64,000 nucleotides of DNA, taken from contig JAIVFJ010000002.1 in NCBI GenBank assembly GCA_025765615.1, forward strand, positions 1 to 64,000, written 5' to 3'. This DNA is from Zopfochytrium polystomum (taxonomy: Eukaryota > Chytridiomycota > Chytridiomycetes > Chytridiales > Chytridiaceae). Shown here in pieces: positions 38,060 through 49,253 of this stretch. The first letter of the stretch is position 1. The number at the start of each line of letters is the position of its first letter. Under the pieces are notes generated by a model. The model did no database searches. It saw only the letters and a list, made by a program, of their open reading frames with translations, and was not told the DNA's origin. A program made the position numbers and the translations under genes.

Positions 38060-41000
38060 ATGAACCGCTCAACGGCGCTCACAGACAGCTCCGCGGGCGG
38101 TGAAGCGGTCGGCGCCTCCGATCCGGCAGCGAAGCAGCATGCCACTGCGGCTGCTGCACCCACCGCACCTGGATCGTTTCCCGCAGCAGTTGTGCCTGCG
38201 CTTCATGCTCAGCAGGCTCAGTTCTATCCGCCATCACCCAGAGTCGGTCTGTCGCGTTCGAATAGTGGCGCCAGCAGCAGCAGCAGGGCCGCCCATCACT
38301 CTCTCTCCAATTCTGCGTCTCCAGCCTTCCTCCTTTCTTCGGATGCTGTTATGGGTGTAGCCTCGGTGACGGGGAAACGAGCAGCGAGGGAACTGACGGC
38401 TTTGACGTCCGCATCTCCGTCCTTGTCCCCAAACATTGCACTTGCCACGCCAGCATCAAAGATCGCGATCAGCGGCCCGTACAACGTTGAAAGAAAGTTC
38501 AGTGTCGATGAAGATTTCAACTGGTCCGGAACATCGGTGAGTCGGGATGTTATTGTATGCAACCCTGAAGCTTGTTCTGCAGGACCCCAGTCAGGTGTTC
38601 GAGATTCAAGAGAAATTGGGTGAGGGAGCCTTTGGTGCCGTCTACAAAGCAATCCTTAAGTCAACCGGCGCGGTTCTCGCGGTGAAAGACGTCCTAATCG
38701 GCCGACTGACTGATCGTGAGACGATACAAAGGTAATTTTTACAAATGCACGTTTGGCGCCTGTGCAATCTAAGCGGATATTGATAACATAGGAGATCAAC
38801 ATGCTCAAGCAGTGTCGTCATGTCAACACTGTTCAATACTACGGTGGGGAACCTTCAAACTCTTTCACGTAATCACCTAATGGCAAAGGAAAATCTAGGT
38901 TGCTTCAATGTGAATGACTCGATCTGGATCCTGACGGACTTTTGTGGCGCCGGCTCCATCGCTGACTGCATCGAGCTCACTGACTCTACTTTCCTTGAGC
39001 CACAAATTGCCTACGCCACCGCATCTGCTCTTGCCGGCCTCGCCTTCTTGCATGGTCGAGGCATCATCCATCGCGATGTCAAGTGCGCCAACATAATGCT
39101 CACAGAAGACGGTATTGTAAAGATTGGCGATTTTGGCGTTTCAGAGACCCTTACCCAGACTATTGGCGTGAGGAACTCGATCGTGGGAACTCCTTACTGG
39201 ATGAGCCCCGAGGTAATTACGGGAGCCGGTTACGATACGCTTGCAGATATATGGAGTCTTGGCATTACAGCAATCGAGATGACAGACGGAGTGCCGCCAC
39301 ACTCTCAGATACATCCCATGCGGGTGAGTATTCACACGTCAGCAATCCCAGTATGGCCTGATCCCACTGCAACTCGATCATGTAGGCCATGTTCAAGATT
39401 CCATTCCTTCCCCCTCCCACTATGATGAACCCAGAAGTCTACTCGGACCTTTACAAAGATTTCCTGTCTCTTTGCCTTTCTAAGGATCCGAAGAGCCGCC
39501 CTTCAGCCTCAGAACTATTGAACCACCCGTTCGTTAGTCCGTACTCTCCAGCAAACCGCCTTGTGTCGGGTGCGAAAAATCCGCTCGCAGAAAAGGTGAA
39601 GCAAGTCATGGCGGTTCGAAGTGCAAAGCGGCGAGCAAACGAGGCGAAGAAGCAGATGCTGGAGCGGCAGCTTGTTATGCAAAAAACAGCAACGCCATCT
39701 CGCCCTGGACCATTTGCGCAACATCAGCGAACCACTAGCGGGAGCTCTCCAGATGCTCTGGTAAAAACAGTCCGTGGCACACAAGCCGCTCCCGCTCAGC
39801 CGCTGCAACCCACTGTTAGGACCAGCAGAGCCAACTCCACCACCTCCATGTCTTCAGTCATTATACACTCGGACAGCGAAGCAGTGGACGGAGCTCCAGA
39901 CTTCACTGGAACGGTCATTCTCCATGATGAGGGCCTGCACATTGACCTCTACAGCGGCGATCTGGAGCAGTTCCGCAAGTCGCCTGTAAGTAATGAAGGA
40001 TTCGGCACAACCATTATTCATCGTGACGAACCTCACGTGGAGGCGATCCCGCGTCAATTTCAAAGTGCCGCCAACGTTACATCGCCAACCGCGGGCGGAA
40101 CTGGCTACTCTGGATTGGCACGGTTGGCGCTTGACAGGAGTGTCATTGGGGCCCCTCAACACCAGCCTCCTTCACCATCCATGGGGCAACCACCGTCGCC
40201 TCTGCGGTCACTTCGAACGGAAGATGATTTCACCTTGCAAGCCCTTGGAGGCTTTCGCCGAGCGTCGACCGACGACTCGCGTCAAACTTCTTTGACCGCG
40301 ACTTCCCGGAAACATGTGCGATCTCGCTCTCTAAGCCATGGGCAGCATCTCCAACAGAATCGAACAAGCATGCAGATATCTCGATCTGCCGCTTGGCTCG
40401 ACACGACGGATGCCGCTGCTGATAGTAGTATCGTTCGAATTGCAGAAAAGCAGAAGCCCAGTGTTGCGCAGAGACTTCGCAACCGTTTAAAGCAGTTCCG
40501 ATCCTCGTTGCGAGGCGGAATTGATGTGCCACCCGCCTTTAAGAAGAAGGGCAAAGGGAGGCGAGTTCAAGGAAGTAACGCCACCAGCCGCGGGTACAGC
40601 ACGGTGGAGTACGACACGGAAGACTTTGCATCGACATCGGACGATCCTGAGGGTGACGGGACGCGCGGACCGTGGCAAAACGAGGAAATGTACGTGCACA
40701 CGCCTGCTGCCAAGCTACAGCAGGAAACAAACGTCCCTCAGAATCCTCAAGAGCATCGTCAGGAGAGCGCCCAAGAAATCCGGTTCCGGCGCCGGACGTC
40801 GTCCCTGAACGCGAACTCAGTTCCAATCGTCCCGTCCAACCCTGTCGTAGGCGCACCACCTCCGATAGACGAAGAACAATCTCCGCGCGGCCATCGCGAT
40901 GTTGGCGGTGGCGCATACTTCCCGCCGCGCCGGATGCCCGCGACTGCATCCCCGCCCCCGGACGCCACCTACAGGTCGCCTCCAACGTCGCGCCCGACCT

Positions 41001-41437
41001 CGCCTCCAATCACCCCGACGGCTGCGCTGCAGGGGCTACGTCACCTCCTCCCTTTCACGACCATCCAGTCGCCGGTGGCGTCGCCGCACCCGGACTCCGC
41101 CGGATTCCCATTCCCTCCGGACGCCGTTGGCGGGCCAGGCGGCTCTTCTGTTGACGACGTGCCGCTCGCTGTTGACGACGGGCGCGAAGCGGCAGAGCGT
41201 ATAAAGATGGAAATGCGGCTTCCTCGCGGAATTCCTTGGATCGTGGTTGACACTGTAATTAGGATGGGTCGAGTGCTCGAGGCTGAGCTGAAGCTCAATT
41301 TCTGGATGTGAGTGCGCTTGCTTTTGCGTGACCTGCTCTCGTGAAAGCAGAAAGCTGAACCTGCCTTCTCCAGACATTTGTTTTACCTCCTTGCGATAGC
41401 GTCGTTGATCGGCGGCATGTTCAAGAAGCGCGAATAA
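38060..41437 (+). CDS. Ste20/GCK-like protein kinase with degenerate CRIB and C-terminal membrane anchor
   Basis: Six exons (38060-38536, 38583-38731, 38792-38843, 38899-39323, 39386-41307, 41374-41437) give about 1,029 residues. A CRIB-like motif at about 137-158 (ISGPYNVERKFSVDEDFNWSG) lacks the HxxH pair. The kinase domain (about 165-430) has GEGAFGAVYKA, AVKD, IIHRDVKCANIM, DFGVSE and GTPYWMSPEVI, so it should be active. A long Ser/Pro-rich disordered region follows. The final exon encodes HLFYLLAIASLIGGMFKKRE, a single hydrophobic helix at the very end, typical of tail anchors. The splice at 38791 is one base short of phase (ATAG|GAG where AG|GGAG is needed). Family assignment to Ste20 is secure; subfamily is not. 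Confidence 0.88.
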
Positions 41438-41739
41438 TGAATAACATTCGCTGTGCTCAGTTTATCATCTTTTTGGTTTTGTATGTACATGCTAGAGCAA
41501 TAGACATGAAACATTATTGATTTGTAACACCTGCTTGCTTCAGGCTCAAAACTGGCTGAGTTAACGTATCAACTGTTACTTGCGGTCAATTGGAAGTTCC
41601 GCATCTTACATATGCAGTGACTGAATAAAGAAGGTCCTCAAGAATTTTCGGAAAAAGACGTACGCGGCGGTGCAGATAAAAAACTTCGGGTCTTGAAAAC
41701 GAAACACATATAGTGCTAAAAAACAAAAGCGCGAACATA
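41438..41739. other. intergenic region
   Basis: About 300 bases between the kinase stop and the first membrane-protein copy, with AATAAA-like signals near 41622. No gene seen. Confidence 0.5.
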
Positions 41740-43442
41740 ATGTCAAGCGACGACACCAGCTTTGACGGATCTCCCTACGCAAGAGACAGCTTCCAGGCTG
41801 CCGCGCACGCCGTCGTCGTCTTCACGATCGTAAGTCGGGTGCTTTTGGCTCGTTCGGAAACCAGCAATCACACGTCCAACCGAAAAATATTCCACCTCCG
41901 GCGTGATTTTGGGCGCCACGCCCTCGCCCTCTTTCCGCCCCCTTTCCCCCTTCCCCCCCCCCCCCCCCCCCTTAATTAATCAAGATCGCGGCGCACTGGG
42001 ACACGCTCGAAAAGCTCCGCAACCCGCTCCTTTTCTGGTCGCTCGTCGCCGCCGGGGCGGGCCACCTGACGTACCTCGTCGGCAGTTCCGCCAATGCCGC
42101 GATCTTTGCACGCGACGCGAACACTCACACATACAATTTCAGGAGCTCGATTTTTTTGTGTGAGAGCCTTTCCCGGTTCGGCGCTTAGGGCTCTTTCTTT
42201 TTTTTTTCCCCCCCCACCCCGCGCGCGTTGATTGAGGTTTTGATGTTCGACCCCCCCACCGTTTCCAGGTGCTGACACTGTCGCTGTAAGGATATAATCG
42301 TTCCACGATGGGCGATTTTACTACATATTTTTATGATGAATCTTCTCAGTCCGCAAAAACAGGATGTTGGTCTGATCTTTAACTCGGCCTATCGGACGAT
42401 CCTCATCGTATTTCCGCAATGGAAGCACAAGCTACTTATTCCAGTGGTCATTATCGTCAGCCAAGCGGTGGTGGAATTGTGAGTAGGTTGCAGCATTATC
42501 AGTCCCTTTGTCGTCCAATATTGAAGCGGTCATGTTGTTTCCATCTGATTTCCAATCGAAACAATCGAAGCCTAGGTAGGTGCCCATGTCCACGTCGTTT
42601 GAGACGCCCGGAAATTGACTGAATTACTTTGAACGATGCGATTCATTCCAGGGAATATTTGGTTCTATAGGGTATAAGATGTTCCACTGATTTGCAAACA
42701 AACCAACATTCGCGAGTCATTTACCCTCTTTCCATTCGCTATACATACGGCCAATTTTCCAACAAGGTTGCGGAGTACGGAGACGAACGGATGCTGTTCG
42801 TCGTCCAGGCGGGAGGATTTACCTTATGTATCTTCGATTTGGTGATAGAGACGTCTTTCTTCATACTTGGGCAGTATAAGATCGTCAGCAGCTTGGGCCG
42901 CCGCTCGTTGCCTCGGCACATCACACGGGTCGTGATACGATGCATCTGCTTCACCACGGCTCTTCTACTGCAGTACTTTGCGCTTTGTGGGTATTTAAAG
43001 GCTCAGAATATTCTTTGCTTGATTGGTGTTTGCATTGTTGTTACTTTACTCACTCGGTAAATTTCGTTCCTCTGCTTTCCACCAGTTGGATACATTAGCC
43101 CCGGGAATGGGGGTAAGCACTTGAGCACCGCTTCGAAAAAGCTGGCTGAATTTGCGTCTCTCCTTTATCAAAATTCGTATTCTCTGTAACCAACATGTGA
43201 AAGCCACTTCGTGAGTACATGTAGCCCACGCAGACGTTTCTAGTACCCCGTCCCAGATCGATCCTCATTAATCGAGACTTTAAACCTTTCCATCGATTGT
43301 ATTCAGGCTCTTTCTGTACCAAGGGCCATCTCTCATGCTGTTGGTTCTTCTGTCAGATAGCCTTCTTATTCGGGACATTGTCGAGCAGTGCACTGAAAAG
43401 GCTACCATGCCTACGGGCATCAGCACGTCCAGGATAGGTTGA
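41740..43442 (+). CDS. tandem membrane-protein family, copy 1 (intact)
   Basis: Nine exons (41740-41829, 41985-42159, 42269-42285, 42363-42478, 42571-42575, 42652-42671, 42767-42986, 43086-43185, 43307-43442) total exactly 293 codons. One exon is only 5 bases. The protein starts MSSDDTSFDGSPYARDSFQ and has about six hydrophobic segments: AAHAVVVFTI, PLLFWSLVAAGAGHLTYLV, LLIPVVIIVSQAVVEL, TLCIFDLVIETSFFILG, CICFTTALLLQYFAL and LMLLVLLSDSLLI. Conserved motifs across the three local copies are HWDTLEK.RNPLLFWSLVAAGAGHLTYLV, LIFNS.YRTILI.FPQWK and LYQGPSLMLLVLLSDS. I do not recognise the family. It could be a receptor or transporter of lineage-specific type. A run of 19 C lies in the first intron. 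Confidence 0.8.
42571..42575 (+). other. 5-base microexon (cctag) of copy 1
   Basis: Exon 4 leaves two bases, the microexon adds five, and the next 20-base exon restores phase 0 so that the following exon reads VAEYG. The bases are preceded by ag and followed by gtaggt. The same arrangement appears at 44640-44644 (cttcc) and 46794-46798 (cctcg). Confidence 0.75.
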
Positions 43443-44029
43443 GAAGTCGGTTGGTCGAAGGCATTTAAGCGTGCGCAAAGATGCTCGGTTTAGAGCGCTA
43501 GCCACTTGCAATACGTGGTGCACATTGCCCCTCGAAAATGGCATGTGTTGTTAATTTGGTGTAAATGGAATGTCGAATAATATATGTATGTAGTAATAAG
43601 TTACGCATCTCTATTCATTCGTACCCTTGTCTCACTGGCAATGGTTCGATCATCCACACGAGCAGACGCGGAGGCCCTGTCCCCCGCTGACACTTTCGCA
43701 CCGCCCATCTGGGTGGATGTGCCAAGAATGCAAATAGTCATTCCTCGCCAATAAAATTGAAAGTTTCAAATCCCCAATCTCGCGGAATTGATCACGGTAC
43801 AGCAAAGAGGCAGTACCTGTAATGAAGTGCTCTCTCCACGCTCCAGTGGCTGTCGCGAGTCGACTTTCTTGGGCTGCGGCAACCGCCACCGGAGCATGCT
43901 GCCGCATGACGTTTTTTCGACGACAAACTGACGCTTGCCAATGTTTGACCCCGTATTGGAATATTGGGGATCACAAAGGAGAGTGGAGAAAAGAAGACCC
44001 ATCACGCGCCGATCCTTCGTGTGTTCAAA
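43443..44029. other. intergenic region between copies 1 and 2
   Basis: No independent gene seen. Short open frames occur on both strands without recognisable motifs. Confidence 0.4.
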
Positions 44030-45510
44030 TGAAGGCGGCGCAAGTGACAGCTTCCAGGCGGTCGCGCACGTGGTCGTCGTCGTCACGAACATAAGCCAGG
44101 GTGTACTTGTGACCACCTGCGAATCACGAGCCCACTGAATATATCCTCAAACCCTTGGGCTTTGCGCGTCGTGCGCGCACACTCCACTTTGCCTGCGGAT
44201 TTACCCTTCGCCCCCATTCATCAAGCTGGCGGCGCACTGGGACACGCTCGAAAAGCCCCGCAACCCGCTCCTCTTTTGGTCCCTCGTCGCCGCTGGGGCA
44301 GGCCACCTGACGTACCTCGTCGCCAATGCCTCCACAATGCCGGCTTTGACGCGTACAATATGCGGAGCACGATTTCTGGGGGTGAGATGCAATCCCCCTT
44401 TTTCTCGCACACGCGGGAAAAAATTTGGTCTGATCTTCAACTCGGCCTATCGGGCGATCCTCATTGCATTTCCGCAATGGAAGCATAAGCAGCTCATTCC
44501 AGTAATCGTTGTCACCATCCAAGTGGTGATGGAAATGTCAGTATGTTGAAGAGTCAGTCGCTTAAGTCATACTGCTTATTCATCAAATTGTGCTTTTTTT
44601 TTTTTCTTTTCTTAATTCCCTCTGACATCCTAATTCTAGCTTCCGTAGGTACCTGTGCCTGCCTCATTTTGGCGCTTCGACTTGACGCGGTGCATTGAAG
44701 GGAATATTTCTTGGTGGAAGGTATTCAAAAGGACCCTCCTTTTTTGCTTCGAAATCCGTTGCGCTTCATTTATGGTGAATCCTCTGATCGTCTCCCCGTA
44801 CAAAACGTTGTCGTCCAACAAGTTCGCGGAATGCGCTCTTACTCACTGTATGAGGACTCGCCCTGGCCAGCTTCGACTCAGTGATAGAAACGTCCTTCTT
44901 CGTACTCGCGAGTATAAAATCGTCTGAAGCGTGGAACGCGTGGGTCATCCCCGCACATTGGCACGACAGATCGTAAAGGTCGTGAAACAATGCATTTGCT
45001 TTGTCGCGGCGTTGCTGCTGCAGTTCTTTGCGCTTCGTGAGTATGTCGAAGGGGTTGAAGCTTTTTTTTGTTCGCCGCGACAGCGTTAACGGGGCTGGCG
45101 CTGACGTTGGTGCTGCGTTACTCATTGGTTTTTTTTCGGCTTTGGCACAAGTCGGATTCATTGGCGTCGGGAACACGAGAAAGCATTTGCACACCCGCTT
45201 CGAAAATAGCTTTGACTGAATTTGCGCCTCTCCTTTATCGAAATCCCCACCCCCTCCAACGAACAAGAAAGCCACTTCGTAAGTACATTCCGCCGCCTGA
45301 GACATTTTCGCACCTACAGTCCAGCTCGGTTCAATTTCGTTAACCAACGCTTTGACAATCCCCCCGCCGATCGTACCCAGGCCTATTCTGTACCAAGGAA
45401 GTTCTCTCATGCTCTAAGTTCTTCTGTCAGATAGCATTCATGTTCGGTACGCTAAACAAGACGCTGTGCCTATGGGTATCAGAACGAGCAAGATAGAAAA
45501 GGGTTGAGGC
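44030..45510 (+). pseudogene. tandem membrane-protein family, copy 2 (dead)
   Basis: Remnants of every exon can be placed in order. Exon 1 survives as DSFQAVAHVVVVVT, but the start codon region is lost and the donor has changed from gtaagt to ataagc (about 44091). Exon 2 reads LAAHWDTLEKPRNPLLFWSLV, then loses frame at about 44330. The microexon (44640-44644), the 20-base exon and the TEFAPLLYRNPHP segment follow. The large exon carrying the fourth hydrophobic region is damaged (frameshifts near 44840-44930). The last exon near 45377-45506 keeps only part of the terminal motif. It cannot encode the full protein. Confidence 0.75.
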
Positions 45511-46038
45511 AGCGGTTGCGTCGAAGCTGGTCTGCCGTGTGGAAAGCTGCTTGGGCTAGAGGTGGAGTTTCACTCGCAGCTGTTATAAGTGAGAAGTCGA
45601 GATTTTCGCTCATGATACTGCAATAGAGCCAATCTCCTCATTCATGCACCTGCGGCCGAAAATCAAAGTGAAGTCCTTCTTGTGCAGAGTTCAGCCACTA
45701 AAGCAGCTGCAGGATGCCGCGCTATCGGCAGTTTGGAACTCAGGGGGTCCGTGAAGGGCGCCACGCGTCGTTTCTGGTAACTCCTGGGCGGCTCGCGGCT
45801 CGCGGAAGGGACGACAGCCACGGCAGGGCAGATAGAGTGAACAGCACTAGCAGGCATCCAAAAACACGGTCGGCACGCTGCGAATCACGCCTCGATCCAA
45901 TGCCGTTGGCCCCGCCAAACAACTATGAAAAAAAAAAATGAAAAAAAAAAACTTTTAGAAAACCATTGCCGCGATGAAAAGAAACACGAAAAAATAAACA
46001 TGAATTAGAAAAAAGGAGGAAACGCGCGTAACGACAAC
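45511..46038. other. intergenic region between copies 2 and 3
   Basis: The end is A-rich (45925-45960). No gene seen. Confidence 0.45.
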
Positions 46039-47691
46039 ATGTCAAGCGACGACGCCAGCTTCGACGGGTCGCCCTACGCGAGAGACTGCTTCCAGTCCGT
46101 CGCGCACGCCGTCGCCGTCGTCACGATCGTAAGCCGCGGAGGGGGGGTTGCGTTGGAACCTTGCCGCAAAATCACGCACAAGACTGAATTTACCCGTCGA
46201 TCCGCGTCGCGCGGCACTCCCTCCCACTTACCGCTACCTCCCACACAAAAGCTCGCGTCGCACTGGGACACGCTCGAGAAACTCCGCAACCCGCTCCTCT
46301 TCTGGTCCCTCGTCGCCGCAGGGGCCGGCCACTTGACGTACCTCGTCGGCAACGCCGCCAACGCCGCGATCTTTGCACGCGACGCCGACTTTAACGAGTA
46401 CAATATGCGGAACTCGGTTTTCGCGGGTGAAAGACGACGCATTTTCTTTCTATTTTTCTTCGCGCGTGTTGATGCTCATCCCCCGCTCCAATTCCAGCCG
46501 CTGACTCTGTCGCCGTAAGATGAAATCGTTTCCCTTTTGCTGGCCTTCGCGCCGTGGCTTCAAGAAACATCTTATGACGCCAGAACAGGATTTCGGTCTT
46601 ATCTTTAACTCGACCTATCGGACGATCCTCATTGCCTTTCCGCAATGGAAGCGCAAGGTGCTAATTCCAGCGGTCATTCTCGTCTTTCAAGCGGTGGTAG
46701 AAATGTGAGTTTTATTGAAGAAGCTTCAGTCACTGTTGTCTTGCTGCTTATATCCATCAAATCTTATACATTCCCTCTGATTTACAACCCTAGCCTCGGT
46801 AGGTGCCTGTGGCCTCGTTCATTTTTCCTTCGGCCTTTGACTGAAGGAACGGTTGCGACTGCATTCAAGCGAACGCTTATTGGTGGAAGGTACTTGGAAG
46901 CAAGCCAAGTTGCGATTCATTCACCGCGAAAACGCTTCTCCTCCTTCGTTCACATTTCCTTGAACTTTCCAACAAGGTTGGGCAATACGGAGACGATCAG
47001 TCCGTGTTCGACCTCAACGCGGCGACATTCACTCTCGTTGGCTTCGACTCGGTCGTCGAAACGTCCTTCTTCGTTTTTGCGCAGTACAAAATCGTCTGCA
47101 GCATGGGCCGATCCGCCTCTTTGGTTCGGCACATTCTAAGGGTCATAATAAGATGCATCTGCTTTGTCGCGGCGCTGCTGTTGCAGTACCTTGCGTTACG
47201 TGAGTTTTCAAGCGGCTGACGCTTCTTTTGTTCGCCGTGAATGCTTTGACGGCGGGCGGTGTTTGGATCGTTGTTGTTTTTCTCACTCCTTGGTTTCTTC
47301 TTTTGGATGCCACCAGTCGGGTACATTCGCCCCGGAAACGCGGGTAAGGTCTTGTGTACCCGTTCGAGAATGACTTCCTGTGTTAACGGCTCCACTCTAC
47401 CGAAACCCCATTCCCATGTAACGAACACAAAAGCCACTTCGTGAGTACATTTAGCCCAATCAAACATAACTCTGTCGATGCTGTTTTAATAACTAAGACT
47501 TCGAAACCATCCGTCGATCGATCATACCCAGACCCTTCCTGTACCAAGGACCGTCTCTCATGCTCTTGGTTCTTCTGTCAGATAGCCTTTATATTCGAGA
47601 TATTATCGAGCGGTACGCCAATAATGACATCATGTCGGTGGGTGTCAGCACAAGCAGGATAGCAAAGAACTCGGAAAATGGTGTATTTTAG
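46039..47691 (+). CDS. tandem membrane-protein family, copy 3 (one frame break near the 3' end)
   Basis: Exons 46039-46128, 46252-46426, 46498-46514, 46589-46704, 46794-46798 (microexon), 46870-46889 and 46977-47199 correspond one to one with copy 1, most with identical length. They start MSSDDASFDGSPYARDCFQ. The large exon has VGQYGDDQSVFDL and VVETSFFVFAQYKIV. The eighth exon (47317-47417) is one base longer than in copy 1, which throws the last exon (47532-47691, FLYQGPSLMLLVLLSDS) out of frame. Thus it either makes a protein with a different end, or is a young pseudogene, or contains a sequence error. The copy is otherwise well preserved. Confidence 0.7.
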
Positions 47692-48074
47692 CTGCGCTAC
47701 CGTGCGCAAAGCGGGTGTAGAAGCTCTTGTCGCTTGCAAGGTGCCGGCACACATTGCTCCACAAAATTGAACTTTTGTATATGTTCTTACTGAAGAGATT
47801 AGGGAAGATGGCATAGTGGCTGTTTACGTGAATGTATGATTGGAAGGTCGCCTTTCTATTCGTTCGAATCCTGATTGGAGTGAAATCCGCCCGTGTGACA
47901 AATACGTCAACCGTCCGCTCGCGCAACGCGCGGAGGTGCGTCCTCCGCAGACCCTCGCTCGGACCACCTGGCGACAGGTAAACAAATGCTCCGTCCGCGA
48001 CGGATGAAACAAACAGTCCGGCCCCCCAACAGTGTAGACAATCCTCATTTCCACTCGCGTTTTTCGCGAGGAAA
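47692..48074. other. intergenic region
   Basis: No gene seen between the third membrane-protein copy and the next open frame. Confidence 0.45.
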
Positions 48075-48776
48075 ATGCTGGCGCCCCATCCGGGGTCGTA
48101 CTACGCACGCCTCGAGCCGCCGACGCAGCGGCAGCCGAGCGCATCCAGCAAAGAAGAACAAGCGGCCACACCCGTCGAGTACCTCGTCAACGTCAAGGTC
48201 GGGCGCCGGCGGCGGCGGGCGTGGGCGGCTCACGACGACAACAGCGATCGCTCCGATCGGGATGTAGCGGCGCCACGTTCAGTAGCAGCGTTCGACAACG
48301 ATGACGACGAGGGCGCACGGTCAGCAATCCCTCCGCCGCCGTCGCCGTCGCCGCCATTGTCGGCTCCGTTCGCGCGCCTGCAACCGCCTCCGGCTCTGGT
48401 GGCGGGGACGCAACCGGCCCCGCCACACAGTCGCTTCCTTCCTCTGCCCCGCCGTGTCGTCGCAGCGGCAACCAAGTCGCGACGAGCCGTCATGCCAGCG
48501 GAGGCCACCACGGCCACCACCGCAGCTGCCGACAATCCGAGTCTGGCTGTAAGGCGCGCAGTGGTAGAGGGCGGCATGCACTACCAACGCCCCGCGGGAG
48601 ACAGAGGCGTTGTCCGGCCCCACGACTTACCGGCGGCGGCGGCGGGGGCGGCAAAGGCGCGGATGGACGACCGGAAAAAGAACGGGTTCAGGGTTGGCAG
48701 GGACGAGATTGTGTCGTCCCTGGTGGCGTGCGGCGTGATTGCGTCGAACGCGCTGGCGGGAATGTCGTGTTTTTAG
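48075..48776 (+). CDS. disordered hypothetical protein
   Basis: A single uninterrupted frame of 233 residues with an ATG. It is rich in Ala, Pro, Arg and Asp (for example AIPPPPSPSPPLSAPFARL and basic patch KVGRRRRRAW) and has no recognisable domain. The C-terminus is more ordered-looking (DEIVSSLVACGVIASNALAG). The GC content is high, so a long open frame could arise by chance. I keep it because the start, composition and downstream spacer fit a real gene. Confidence 0.4.
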   Translation: MLAPHPGSYYARLEPPTQRQPSASSKEEQAATPVEYLVNVKVGRRRRRAWAAHDDNSDRSDRDVAAPRSVAAFDNDDDEGARSAIPPPPSPSPPLSAPFARLQPPPALVAGTQPAPPHSRFLPLPRRVVAAATKSRRAVMPAEATTATTAAADNPSLAVRRAVVEGGMHYQRPAGDRGVVRPHDLPAAAAGAAKARMDDRKKNGFRVGRDEIVSSLVACGVIASNALAGMSCF

Positions 48777-48957
48777 CACAAGTTGTTTTTTTTTTTTGGT
48801 TTTTTTGTTTTTTTTTTTTTTGTTTGATTGGGCTAGTAACAGCGTTCTGAGGGATGTTTGGGGAGGGAGTGCACATTGCGTGACGTGTCTCGCACCAGCT
48901 GCGTTCATTCGCTTTCCTTTTTTTTTCTTTTTGTGCCCGCAAAGCTGTGAAGGCTGT

Positions 48958-48992
<35 letters not shown>

Positions 48993-49253
48993 ACACCAAG
49001 CCGGCGGCCGATCCTGCATTGTGAACAACCTACTCAGGGGAGGAGACAAGAAACGAAACCCGACCAACCAACCATCCTTCGTTCATCCGCTCCACAGAGA
49101 CAAAGTAATATATTCATATTAAATAGAAAAATATTTGTACATAAAAAGAAAAAGAAAAACAGAGCAATCAATCAATCAATCCACCAACACCAACGAACAG
49201 CCAAGCCCACAGACAGACAGGCAACAAGTAGAAGCAAAGGAAAACGACCAACA
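48777..49253. other. spacer rich in simple sequence
   Basis: Contains T tracts at 48786-48821 and a (CA)n microsatellite at about 48958-48991. The last 100 bases are A-rich and form the leader of the next gene. No coding feature seen. Confidence 0.6.
48958..48991. repeat. (CA)n microsatellite, about 16 units
   Basis: An uninterrupted ca repeat on the plus strand. Confidence 0.95.
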
